This document shows, piece after piece, positions 14,381 to 22,019 of a stretch of DNA of 34,174 bases (the first letter of the stretch is position 1; every line of letters begins with the position of its first letter). Both the position numbers and the translations under genes were made by a program. The notes beneath the pieces are model-generated. The model was not told where the DNA came from and made no database searches. It saw nothing but the letters and a program-made list of their open reading frames with translations. Source of the stretch: an uncultured Fibrobacter sp. (lineage in GTDB: Bacteria; Fibrobacterota; Fibrobacteria; Fibrobacterales; Fibrobacteraceae). The stretch is taken from contig CALATK010000261.1 of assembly GCA_937891805.1 (NCBI GenBank), positions 1-34,174 of the forward strand, given 5' to 3'.

Positions 14381-17300
14381 TTACGCCTTAACAGTCGTAA
14401 ACGCGAAGGCTTCGCCGTCGGCGTCGTTGGCTTCGAGGCCATCGACAGTGGCAGCCCACTTGATAGCGACCGCTTGCGTCTCTCCGGCGATGTAAGCCTC
14501 GTTCTCCGCGACGGCCTGCTTGAAAACTTCACTTGCAGAGAACAGCGTCACTTCGATTTTGTCGGTGATAGCGTAGTTCTGGTCCTTACGGCGGTTCTGG
14601 ATGCGGTTCACGAGTTCGCGGGCCACGCAGGCGCGGCGGAGTTCGTCGGTAATCTTGAGGTCCAGAGCCACGGTGAAGTGCTGGTCGGCTTCTACCGCCA
14701 TGCCGTCGGCCACGATGCGGTTGAGCATCAGGCAGTCAGCACCAACTTCACCGAAGTCGAACTTGATGGTTTCGCCATTCTGCAGAGCCTTGATTTCATC
14801 GACGCTCAGCGAATTCAGCTTGGCGGAAATCACCTTCATGTTCTTGGCATAATCCGGACCCTTCGCCTTGATGGCGAGGAAGTTCGGCTTGGCGGAGAGC
14901 TTCACGAGCTTCGTCTCATCTTCAAGGAACTTCATTTCGCGAACGTTGAGTTCTTCGAGGATCAAGTCCTTCATGGTCTCGGCGACGTTCTTTTCTTCGG
15001 TGCCATGAGCAACCACCGTCATGCTAGCAATCGGCATACGGTTCTTTACGTTGTTCGTAGCGCGAATCACGCGGCCCATTTCGACCATACCACGCACCAT
15101 GGCGATGCGTTCCACGAGCTTTTCGTCCATCAAGGACTTGTCGGCGCTGGGGAATTCGCAGAGGTGCACGCTCACCGGAGCATTGGCGTCCACTTCGCGC
15201 ACAAGAATCTGGTAGATTTCTTCGGCGAGGAGCGGGAGGAACGGAGCGAGAATCTTGGAGAAGTCCACCAGCACCTTGTACATGGTAGCGTAGGCGGCGT
15301 TCTTGTCGCCATCGTTTTCGCTCTTCCAGAAACGGCGACGGCTGCGGCGCACGTACCAGTTCGTGAGGTCATCCACCGCGGCAATCACGGCGGGCACCAC
15401 GTTGTACAAACGATATGCCTTCATTTCTACTTCGACCTTGGCAGCCAAATCCTGCAGCGTCGCAAGCATCCAGCGGTCCAGTTCATTTTCGCTCTTGACT
15501 TCTTGACCCGGCTTCCAGTTGAGCTGGCCCTTGGCGGCATCGGCGTTGTGGTTCGAGACAAAGAATGCAACAGCGTTCCAAAGCGGCAACATCACCTGCT
15601 TCACGATGCCCTTCACGCCTTCTTCGCTGAAGCGGAGGTCTTCAGCCTTCAAAGCGGCGGAGTTAATCATGAACAAGCGAATAGCGTCGGCACCCGTGCG
15701 TTCGATGAGGTCGTTGGGGTCCGGGTAGTTGCGCTTGGACTTACTCATCTTGGAACCGTCTTCGGCCAAGATGATTCCGTTCACAATCACGTTCTTGAAA
15801 GCGGGCTTCTGGAACAGAGCGTTAGAAAGCACGGTCAGCGTGTAGAACCAACCGCGGGTCTGGTCGAGGCCTTCGGCGATGAAGTCAGCCGGGAAGCTGC
15901 GTTCCACCAGCTCCTTGTTTTCGAACGGGTAATGGCGGCTGGCATACGGCATAGAACCGGATTCAAACCAGCAGTCGAAAACTTCCGGCGTGCGGCGGTA
16001 AACCTTGCCGTCCTTTTCGATGGTGAGCTTGTCCACAAAGTGCTTGTGCAAGTCATCGAGTTTCACGCCAGTGAGTTGCTGCAATTCTTCGATGCTGCCC
16101 ACAGCAATCATGTCGCCGTCGTCGCTGAGCCACACCGGAATCGGCGTACCCCAGAAACGGTTACGGGAAAGGTTCCAGTCGCGGGCACCTTCGAGCCACT
16201 TGCCAAAGCGTCCGTTCTTGATGTGGTCCGGCACCCAGTTCACGGTCTGGTTGTTTTCGACCATCCATTCCTTCAGAGTCTTGGTCACGCCGTCCTTGCT
16301 CGTGACAGGGGCGTCAATCTTCAGGAACCAGGTCTTGAGGGCGCGGTAAATCAGAGGAACGCCGGTACGCCAGCAGTGCGGGTAGCTGTGGACAATCACG
16401 TCCTGCTTGAACACGCGGCCCTGTTCCTTGAAGTAGCGGATAATTTCCTTGTCGGCTTCCTTCGCGCCGAGGCCCTTCCACATCGGGACCTTGTCGGTGA
16501 ACTTGCCTTCGGTATCCAGCGGGTCGAAAAGGCCGAGGTCGAGTTCCGCACCCTTCTGGAAGTCTTCTTCACCGAAGGAAGGAGCGGTATGCACGGCGCC
16601 AGTACCGTCTTCGGTACTCACGTAGTCGGCGGGGTAAATCTTGTAGTGGCGGGACAGCTGGTCCGGCGTCACGAATGCATCGGAGATACGGGAAAGCGGT
16701 TCGTAGTCCTTGCCCACGAGTTCAGAGCCCTTGCAGGTATCAACGATGTTCGGGTTCTTGAAGTAAGCTGCGGTACGGCTTGCGGCAATCCAGTACTTCT
16801 TGCCGTCCTGTTCCACAAGGTTGTAGTCCATATCCGGGCCCACAACGATGCAGAAGTTGGAGTACAGTGTCCACGGGGTCGTCGTCCACACGAGGATGCT
16901 CGTGTCCTTGAACTTGGGCTCGTTCGAGTTAATCGGGAAAATCAGCGTCAGGGACGGGTCCTGACGGTCCCTATAGCCCTGGTTCGTTTCGAAGTTCGAA
17001 AGCGGAGTCGCGAGAGCCGGGCTGTACGGCTGGATGCGGTAACCCTGGTAGATGAGGCCCTTGTCGAAGCACTGCTTGAACACCCACCACACAGATTCCA
17101 TGAAGTTCTTGTCCATGGTCTTGTAGCCCTTGTCGAAGTCCACCCAGCGGCCCATGCGGCGCACGGTCTTCTTCCATTCGCTGGTGTACTTGAGCACCTT
17201 GCCGCGGCAAGTTTCGTTGAACTTGTCGACGCCGAGCTTCTGGATTTCGGCAACGCCAGCGAGACCGAGTTCGTTCTGCACGAGAGATTCAATGGGGAGG

Positions 17301-17566
17301 CCGTGGCAATCCCAACCGAAACCGCGCGGAACCTTCTTGCCCTTCATGGTCCAGTAACGCGGAACAATATCCTTGATGGTACCGGCAAGCAAGTGACCGT
17401 AGTGCGGAAGGCCCGTTGCAAACGGAGGGCCATCGTAGAAAGTGTACGGTTCAGTTTCCGGACGGGAGTCCAGCGACTTCTTGAACGATTCATCCTTGTC
17501 CCACAAGCCGAGCACGCGCTCTTCTATTTGTGGAAAGGTTTCTTCTTTCTTTACTTCACGGAACAT
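14381..17566 (-). CDS. ileS: Isoleucyl-tRNA synthetase, long (type 2) form
   Basis: 1061 residues. It charges tRNA-Ile. Class I signatures: GLPHYGHLLAG (HIGH, residues 55-58), RGFGWDCHGLPIE just after, VWTTTPWTL in the CP1 editing domain, and KMSKSK near 606. The C-terminal anticodon-binding region is long and lacks the CxxC zinc finger of ordinary bacterial IleS, as in the eukaryote-like type 2 enzymes that include mupirocin-insensitive forms. GAGGT stands four bases before the ATG. The first 39 bases around the start codon, and several internal blocks, are repeated in a decayed copy at 21472-21888. The gene is closed by the terminator at 14329-14360. A 1074-codon open frame on the other strand is an effect of codon bias. 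Confidence 0.98.
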   Translation of the reverse strand: MFREVKKEETFPQIEERVLGLWDKDESFKKSLDSRPETEPYTFYDGPPFATGLPHYGHLLAGTIKDIVPRYWTMKGKKVPRGFGWDCHGLPIESLVQNELGLAGVAEIQKLGVDKFNETCRGKVLKYTSEWKKTVRRMGRWVDFDKGYKTMDKNFMESVWWVFKQCFDKGLIYQGYRIQPYSPALATPLSNFETNQGYRDRQDPSLTLIFPINSNEPKFKDTSILVWTTTPWTLYSNFCIVVGPDMDYNLVEQDGKKYWIAASRTAAYFKNPNIVDTCKGSELVGKDYEPLSRISDAFVTPDQLSRHYKIYPADYVSTEDGTGAVHTAPSFGEEDFQKGAELDLGLFDPLDTEGKFTDKVPMWKGLGAKEADKEIIRYFKEQGRVFKQDVIVHSYPHCWRTGVPLIYRALKTWFLKIDAPVTSKDGVTKTLKEWMVENNQTVNWVPDHIKNGRFGKWLEGARDWNLSRNRFWGTPIPVWLSDDGDMIAVGSIEELQQLTGVKLDDLHKHFVDKLTIEKDGKVYRRTPEVFDCWFESGSMPYASRHYPFENKELVERSFPADFIAEGLDQTRGWFYTLTVLSNALFQKPAFKNVIVNGIILAEDGSKMSKSKRNYPDPNDLIERTGADAIRLFMINSAALKAEDLRFSEEGVKGIVKQVMLPLWNAVAFFVSNHNADAAKGQLNWKPGQEVKSENELDRWMLATLQDLAAKVEVEMKAYRLYNVVPAVIAAVDDLTNWYVRRSRRRFWKSENDGDKNAAYATMYKVLVDFSKILAPFLPLLAEEIYQILVREVDANAPVSVHLCEFPSADKSLMDEKLVERIAMVRGMVEMGRVIRATNNVKNRMPIASMTVVAHGTEEKNVAETMKDLILEELNVREMKFLEDETKLVKLSAKPNFLAIKAKGPDYAKNMKVISAKLNSLSVDEIKALQNGETIKFDFGEVGADCLMLNRIVADGMAVEADQHFTVALDLKITDELRRACVARELVNRIQNRRKDQNYAITDKIEVTLFSASEVFKQAVAENEAYIAGETQAVAIKWAATVDGLEANDADGEAFAFTTVKA

Positions 17567-17576
17567 GGGTTACCTC
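17538..17576. repeat. 39-bp direct repeat, copy in the intact ileS start region
   Basis: Identical over 39 bases to 21850-21888, same orientation. It covers the ileS ribosome binding site, the start codon and the first nine codons. The pair brackets the accessory island. Confidence 0.92.
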
Positions 17577-17709
17577 AAACCCCGCGGCACAGCGCCACGG
17601 GCATTAAATTTTCGGGTTCAAAATTAGAAAATGTCGTTTACAATATCAAGAAAAAGGTCTCCGATATACCTCAAATTAGCCGTATCTACCCTATTTAATG
17701 AAAAAAAGT

Positions 17710-17715
17710 TATATT
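17710..17715 (+). promoter_or_regulatory. Candidate -10 of the vapBC pair
   Basis: TATATT, 31 bases before the antitoxin ATG. No convincing upstream element was found. Confidence 0.4.
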
Positions 17716-17746
17716 AATAAAGGAATTCCTGCATGGAGGTTGCATC

Positions 17747-17977
17747 ATGTCGTTAGCCACTTTACAGAAGAAAATAAGCACTTTTCCTGAAGAATACTTC
17801 GATGAAATCGACAGTTTTCTCAATTTGCTGGAATTCAAGGTAAAAGTTCTCTCCGCCAAAGAAAAGCAAGGCACTTCCAAAGTAATTCCCGGTTTGGCCA
17901 AGGGGAAATGGAAATACCCTAAAGACATCAACGCCTTCGACAATGAAGTTGCAGAGGATTTTAAGGAATACCTATGA
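17747..17977 (+). CDS. vapB: Antitoxin of a VapBC pair (DUF2281/VapB-like)
   Basis: 76 residues. The N-terminal half (LATLQKKISTFPEEYFDEIDSFLNLLEFK) matches the short helical DUF2281-type antitoxins. The C-terminal half (GLAKGKWKYPKDINAFDNEVAEDFKEYL) is the usual toxin-binding tail with GLAKGK and an acidic end. GGAGG seven bases upstream sets the start. Its ATGA overlap with the toxin gene indicates coupled translation. By analogy it should neutralise VapC and repress the operon. Confidence 0.87.
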   Translation: MSLATLQKKISTFPEEYFDEIDSFLNLLEFKVKVLSAKEKQGTSKVIPGLAKGKWKYPKDINAFDNEVAEDFKEYL

Positions 17978-18381
17978 GAATTCTTCTGGACACGCACATT
18001 CTCGTTTGGTTTCATACCCGCGACGAAGCATTATCACAAAAGGCTTGGGATATTCTGCTAGACCCCGACAACGAAATTTTTTACAGTTCCGTAAACATTT
18101 GGGAAACCCAGATGAAATTTTTGAAGCATGCAGATGACATCAATTTCTCTGGTGACGAACTTAACGACCTAAGCATAAAGGCTGGTTTGCAAAGCCTGCC
18201 CGTAAAGCCAAATCACTGCATCGAACTGAAATCTCTCGTTTATTCCGAAGACGCTCCTCAACGACATAAAGACCCGTTTGACAGAATCTTAATTTGTCAG
18301 GCAAAGGTTGAGGGAATGAAGCTCATGACACACGACTCCCTAATACCCTATTACAACGAGTCTTGCGTTTTGTCAGTGTAG
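17974..18381 (+). CDS. vapC: VapC-type PIN-domain toxin
   Basis: 135 residues, a complete PIN-domain RNase. Acidic residues of the metal site: Asp 6 in LLDTH, Glu 44 in NIWE, Asp 100 and Asp 103 in HKDPFDR, and Asp 121 in THD. Such toxins cleave tRNA or rRNA when the antitoxin is lost. Overlap with the antitoxin gene by four bases. It lies in the island just upstream of ileS, transcribed away from it. Length and motifs suggest an active toxin, unlike the broken one at 13904. Confidence 0.92.
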   Translation: MRILLDTHILVWFHTRDEALSQKAWDILLDPDNEIFYSSVNIWETQMKFLKHADDINFSGDELNDLSIKAGLQSLPVKPNHCIELKSLVYSEDAPQRHKDPFDRILICQAKVEGMKLMTHDSLIPYYNESCVLSV

Positions 18382-18526
18382 GAAGTCATCCCGTCACGTC
18401 CAAGCGTGAATTGGGAATCGAAAATCTAGTTTAAAAATCTGTTTTTTTAGCATAGACAACCCCATGTGAAGTTAATCGAGCTTGTTTTTTCCAAAAAATT
18501 CTCTATAATCTTTTTCGATTTCATAT

Positions 18527-20221
18527 TCACTCTTTAAGAAGCCCTTGTAATTCCTTAATTCTAGCAACCAGTTGCTTACTCTTTTCAACGTTTTCGTTTT
18601 GCGTTGCATCGTCTTTTGCATCTTCTTTTAATATTTTTTTCATTTTGATAGATAGAAGAATAATCCTTATTAGTGCGAAAACAAACACCACTAACATTAC
18701 TGCGGCTGCAGACAAAACTATTACCCGATTATCTACTTCAAACATTCCTATAATCAAAAGAATAACAAATGGTGTGATACACCCGACGCCAATAGTTTTT
18801 TTTCGACTTTTTTTCTTTTTTTCATACAATAGGGGCCTTCCTTCTCTTCGCTTATTTATTTCATTACATTCCAAAACAAGTTTATCATTTTCTTGAATCT
18901 TTTCATTAAATTCAAGTTGATAAATTTCTCTTTGCCTTTGAAGTTCTTCTTTTTGCTTCTGCAAAATTTTTTGTTTTTCTTTATTTCTTTCTTGTTCTTC
19001 TTTATCTTTTTGTTTTTGTTCTTTTAAATACTTTTCACCTTCTTTCTCGGCAGAGTACTTTTTTTCTAAGTATTCCTTTCTTTCTTCATCACTTAGCGCC
19101 TCAAGATATAGTGGTTCTAGCTTCGAAAAAAGCAAATGCGCCATTTTTACGCTATAAAACCTAAATACATCAGAATTCCAAAACAAACGTATTCCATCTT
19201 CATTTTCTTCATTCAAAATTGGACGGATTACGCAAAATGCATTAACAGCATCTTCAAAAGAAAGGTCTTTGCCAAACACTTCTTTGCTTTCTTTTTGAAG
19301 ATATTCCCTAAAATAGATTTGTCTGTCAATAGGAGACTTGTTTTTTAGCCTAACTATATGCGCACTCATTCCTACAATCTTTTTGCGCTGTTCGGCGTTG
19401 TCGGCTTTTTGATACTCTTCTTCTAGTTCAGAAGGTATTTGAAAGTTTAATTGTGGAAATTCCTTCAGATAGTTTTCCCGTTCAATAATCTCTTCGAACC
19501 AGCGTGTTTCAAGAGTTGATATATATGAATAGATAAACGATTCATCTGAGGCGCTTAAATAAAATAAAATTCTATTTTTTATTATCTTTTTTTCTACAAA
19601 TTTTTCTTTATCTTTTATAAACTCTAATTCTTCCTCTTTAGACAAACAGCAGCGGTAACGCGACTCCAGATAACTGCGTTCTTTATCACTGAGATAGCTT
19701 TCAAATTTTTCTTTTACTTCAGCATTAGACAAACGATCTAAATATTTTTTTCGCTCCGCCCATTCTCTTGCATTTTTTGCTCTTTGCTCATCCTCATAAC
19801 GTTGCTGTTCTATCCGGTTGGCTTCTTCTTGCGCTTCAATTGCACGCAAACGGTCTTCGCGTTCTTGCGCATTTCTTTCTTGTTCTATTCGAAGTTGTTC
19901 TTCGCGGAGTTCTTTGTCTTGCCTTAACTGTTCTTCGCGAAGTCTTTGATTTTGCTCATCACGTTCTCTGTCTTGCCTTAATTGTTCCTCACGAAGTCTT
20001 TGATTTCGCTCGTCGCGTTCACGCTCCTGCCGTAATTGCTCATCACGATTTCTTTGTTCTCGTTCATAACGTTCTTTATCTCGCTTACGCTGCTCTTCTT
20101 CGCTTCGTAAACGATCTTTATCTATTCGATTCTTTTCTTGTAACGCTTTAGTCTGTCGGCATGTATCACAGATGCCTTGAAGCCAATTACCGGGCCGACC
20201 GCAAATGCCGCAACGATTCAT
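18527..20221 (-). CDS. Zinc-ribbon / coiled-coil / two-TM protein of unknown function
   Basis: 564 residues, second gene of an operon. Residues 4-21 are a CxxC-x10-CxxC zinc ribbon (CGIC, CDTC). Residues ~25-170 are an extremely charged coiled coil (Arg, Glu, Gln, Asp) with an 18-residue unit EQLRQ[DE]RERDE[RQ]NQRLRE repeated at 61-78 and 79-96, then shortened copies. Residues ~170-390 look like a mixed helical domain I do not recognise. A second coiled coil runs at ~390-455. Two membrane helices (~481-498 and 503-523) are followed by a charged tail. The protein is therefore probably anchored in the inner membrane with a large cytoplasmic part. The DNA is far more A+T-rich than the surrounding core genes, indicating transfer. 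It follows the 238-aa gene after nine bases. Confidence 0.75.
   Translation of the reverse strand: MNRCGICGRPGNWLQGICDTCRQTKALQEKNRIDKDRLRSEEEQRKRDKERYEREQRNRDEQLRQERERDERNQRLREEQLRQDRERDEQNQRLREEQLRQDKELREEQLRIEQERNAQEREDRLRAIEAQEEANRIEQQRYEDEQRAKNAREWAERKKYLDRLSNAEVKEKFESYLSDKERSYLESRYRCCLSKEEELEFIKDKEKFVEKKIIKNRILFYLSASDESFIYSYISTLETRWFEEIIERENYLKEFPQLNFQIPSELEEEYQKADNAEQRKKIVGMSAHIVRLKNKSPIDRQIYFREYLQKESKEVFGKDLSFEDAVNAFCVIRPILNEENEDGIRLFWNSDVFRFYSVKMAHLLFSKLEPLYLEALSDEERKEYLEKKYSAEKEGEKYLKEQKQKDKEEQERNKEKQKILQKQKEELQRQREIYQLEFNEKIQENDKLVLECNEINKRREGRPLLYEKKKKSRKKTIGVGCITPFVILLIIGMFEVDNRVIVLSAAAVMLVVFVFALIRIILLSIKMKKILKEDAKDDATQNENVEKSKQLVARIKELQGLLKE
19901..20041 (-). repeat. 54-bp tandem repeats inside the coiled-coil gene
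   Basis: Two full units (20041-19988 and 19987-19934) and a partial third encode the 18-residue coiled-coil unit. Third-position changes between units show they are not a recent slip. Confidence 0.75.
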
Positions 20222-20230
20222 ACACTTCTC

Positions 20231-20935
20231 CTATTTGTCAATTTTTTTCCAAAAGTCCATATCAAGAATTTTCATCTCGGGGAAAATTTTCATTTGGGGA
20301 TTAATAAATGTGTGAGACTGCTTAATAGACATACACGCCTTTCCTATTGCTTTTTCGTATTTTACATAGAATTTGGATAAAACAGTCAGGTAATCTGAAG
20401 CCAAAGTTCTTCTATGCCAACTACTTTTTCCAGATATTCCATTTTTGAACAAGTTATCAAATGCGGGAACACATCCCAATGTTCCTAGCAATACTTTTGT
20501 AACCAACGTGTCCGTACCAGAAACTCCTAACTTTTCATAGCAGTCTCGAATTTTGTAATACAAATCAGCGAGTTTTTTTCGGCAATCATCCTTATTATCA
20601 AGCCAATTCTGGCATTCTAAATTATTTAAAGTTTTAAGGCTCTTTTTGTCCATATCAAGAATGATATTTACAATCGGTGCATGGATTTTATAGTTGAAAC
20701 TTAACAACATTGAATTATGCAACATTCCCCAACTAGCCAAGTACCATGCAAGCCACAAGCAAAGCATATCCCTATCAGTTTTACGTTTCTTAAAAGCAGA
20801 TTGAAATTGCTCATAGCAATGATTCCAAGAACGATATCTTGACAATTCCTCTTGAGAATCTTGCATATAACGTCGCAAGTTTTTCATAAACTGGTCAATA
20901 CCCGTTTTCAATTCTTTACTTTCTTTTGTAGCCAT
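20231..20935 (-). CDS. Conserved protein of unknown function, first gene of the RNA-linked operon
   Basis: 234 residues from the ATG at 20935, which has GGAGG five bases upstream; a second ATG at 20947 gives four more residues. No signal peptide or membrane anchor. Striking segments are YRSWNHCYEQF (~35-45), WLAWYLASWGML (~62-73) followed by NYKIHAPIV, and KVLLGTLGCVPAFDNLF (~148-164). I have seen this arrangement in uncharacterised bacterial proteins (YLASWGM.RGS and LLGTLGC.PAYD), so it is a real family without a known role. It is separated by nine bases from the coiled-coil gene. A chain of RNA hairpins ending in a strong terminator sits directly upstream. A toxin or defence role is possible but unproven. 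Confidence 0.72.
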   Translation of the reverse strand: MATKESKELKTGIDQFMKNLRRYMQDSQEELSRYRSWNHCYEQFQSAFKKRKTDRDMLCLWLAWYLASWGMLHNSMLLSFNYKIHAPIVNIILDMDKKSLKTLNNLECQNWLDNKDDCRKKLADLYYKIRDCYEKLGVSGTDTLVTKVLLGTLGCVPAFDNLFKNGISGKSSWHRRTLASDYLTVLSKFYVKYEKAIGKACMSIKQSHTFINPQMKIFPEMKILDMDFWKKIDK

Positions 20936-21006
20936 GCAAGCCTCCATCGTCTACACCTCAGGAGTTCGCCTTGCTCAGCTAAAGAACCATGCCTATTTGA
21001 GAGAAT

Positions 21007-21254
21007 ACAAAAAGGCGTGAGTCGTTGCATTTACCCAATCGAGGCTCTCGAATGCCTATACGTGATAAACGCAAACGACCCACGCCCCATAAGGGCTGTT
21101 GCCCTTGGTCAAAACGACCAAAGACCAGCTAATAAGCTGGTATAGCAAACTGAGATATACCGCAAAACGGCATACCTGCGTGAGCGTTCACCCTGTTCTC
21201 ACGTATGTGAAACTTCGAGATTTCGATTGGAGAACAAGAGCTAAACTCTCTATT
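21007..21254 (-). ncRNA. Hairpin-chain non-coding RNA with large terminator, upstream of the two-gene operon
   Basis: Read on the minus strand, at least six hairpins follow one another with almost no spacer. They pair at 21205-21177 (8 bp); 21174-21156 (3+3 bp); 21141-21124 (7 bp, 4-base loop); 21121-21105 (6 bp, 5-base loop); 21106-21091 (6 bp, 4-base loop); and finally 21086-21014. The last has an 18-bp stem with two mismatches and one bulge (GGCGTGgGTCGTT ... AACGACtCACGCC) and is followed by TTTTTG. Such packing is not expected of untranslated filler. TATTTTTA at 21268-21261 is a possible promoter box. The RNA ends ~70 bases before the start of the 234-aa gene. It does not match tRNA, tmRNA, 6S or 5S by eye. 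Confidence 0.7.
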
Positions 21255-21343
21255 TCATTCTAAAAATAACTTATAAAACCCTAAAAAGCATATCTTATGA
21301 GCCAAAAACGCAAATATTTTGCAAAAAAAGACTATTAGCTAGC

Positions 21344-21458
21344 ATTTGGGCGGGCGAGTGGGGTAAGCGGGGAGTTGCGGGCTGGCGTCTGAAGCCCGCT
21401 AGAGAGGGTGGAGAGCAACGACGCTTGCGCTGTGCGAACCAGGGGGATACTTCCCCCT
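21344..21458 (-). repeat. Dispersed intergenic repeat, copy B
   Basis: Minus-strand copy of the element at 779-870: hairpin AGGGGGA-AGTA-TCCCCCT (21458-21441), TGGTTCGCAC, GTTGCTCTCCACCC, then a C-rich tail with CTCGCC. It lies between the non-coding RNA and the ileS relic. Confidence 0.6.
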
Positions 21459-21471
21459 TCCATAAAACCAA

Positions 21472-21888
21472 TCATGTTGTGGCGTGACAGCTGGTCCGGC
21501 GTCACGAACGCATCGGAAATGCGGGAGAGCGGCTCGTAGTCCGGGCCCACAACGATGCAGAAGTTGGAGTACAGCGTCCACGGGGGCGTCGTCCACACGA
21601 GGATGCTCGTGTCCTTGAACTTGGCGACCTTCGAGTTGATCGGGAAAATCAGCGTGAGGGACGGGTCCTGACGGTCTTTATAGCCCTGGTTGGTTTCGAA
21701 GTTCGAAAGCCTTGGAAGCGAGTGAAGCGAAAACGCTTGCGTTTCATTTCCGAGCTGAACAGGCTTGCTGTTTACTGCAACTGACCGTAGTGCGGAAGGC
21801 GGTTTACAGGCTCCCATGACCGAGGCGAAGAAGTTGGCGCTTGTGCAACGTTTCTTCTTTCTTTACTTCACGGAACATGGGTTACCTC
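21472..21888 (-). pseudogene. ileS: Decayed partial second copy of ileS
   Basis: Blocks in the same order and orientation as the real gene: 21850-21888 = 17538-17576 (39 of 39); 21782-21800 = 17394-17412 (19 of 19); 21541-21710 with 16834-17003 (about 159 of 170); 21472-21542 with the region ending at 16709 (about 90%). Between the last two, 126 bases (42 codons) are lost in frame at a short shared GGACTAC. Between the others the sequence is deleted or replaced by palindromic filler. Everything corresponding to the 3' two thirds of ileS is absent. The divergence from the intact gene suggests the copy came from another strain rather than a fresh duplication. Confidence 0.92.
21850..21888. repeat. 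39-bp direct repeat, copy in the ileS relic
   Basis: Partner of 17538-17576. The relic keeps the ribosome binding site and start codon but leaves the ileS frame after about nine codons. Confidence 0.92.
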
Positions 21889-22019
21889 TCGGCCTTCGGC
21901 CAGGCTGTGAGCCATGAGCGCGGTAACCTTCGGTTTCCTTTGAGCAATGAGGTTGCTTAGCAAAGCTAGGCGATTTATCAGGCGCCTTTGGCGCGATTCT
22001 TTAGCTCAAAGCGTTCTTT
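21889..22019. other. Cluster of small palindromes, no gene
   Basis: CGGCCTTCGGCC near 21890, GGTAACCTTCGGTTTCC near 21920 and GCGCC-TTT-GGCGC (21982-21994) follow one another after the relic. They resemble the GACGCCGTAGGCGTC type of hairpin near 3950 in the first island. One may end transcription of the lipoprotein gene that stops at 22020, but no strong T-run was found. Confidence 0.4.

Noticed and set aside
14474..17698. 1074-codon open frame antisense to ileS
   Set aside because: ileS on the other strand has every catalytic motif. The antisense product has no recognisable domain and is the usual mirror effect of G+C-rich codon use.
18386..18526. GTCATCC-like sequence and short hairpin after vapC
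   Set aside because: TCACG-TCCAAG-CGTGA could be a weak terminator but has no T-run close enough; nothing else supported in this gap.
21007..21254. CRISPR array, retron msr-msd, tmRNA or 6S RNA as explanation of the hairpin chain
   Set aside because: The hairpins are not repeats of each other, no reverse transcriptase or cas gene is near, no tag-coding frame or tRNA-like ends are present, and there is no single long bulged helix as in 6S RNA.
21335..21817. 160-codon minus-strand frame over the ileS relic
   Set aside because: Its similarity to IleS comes from remnant blocks with deletions and filler, so it is a pseudogene segment and not an independent gene.
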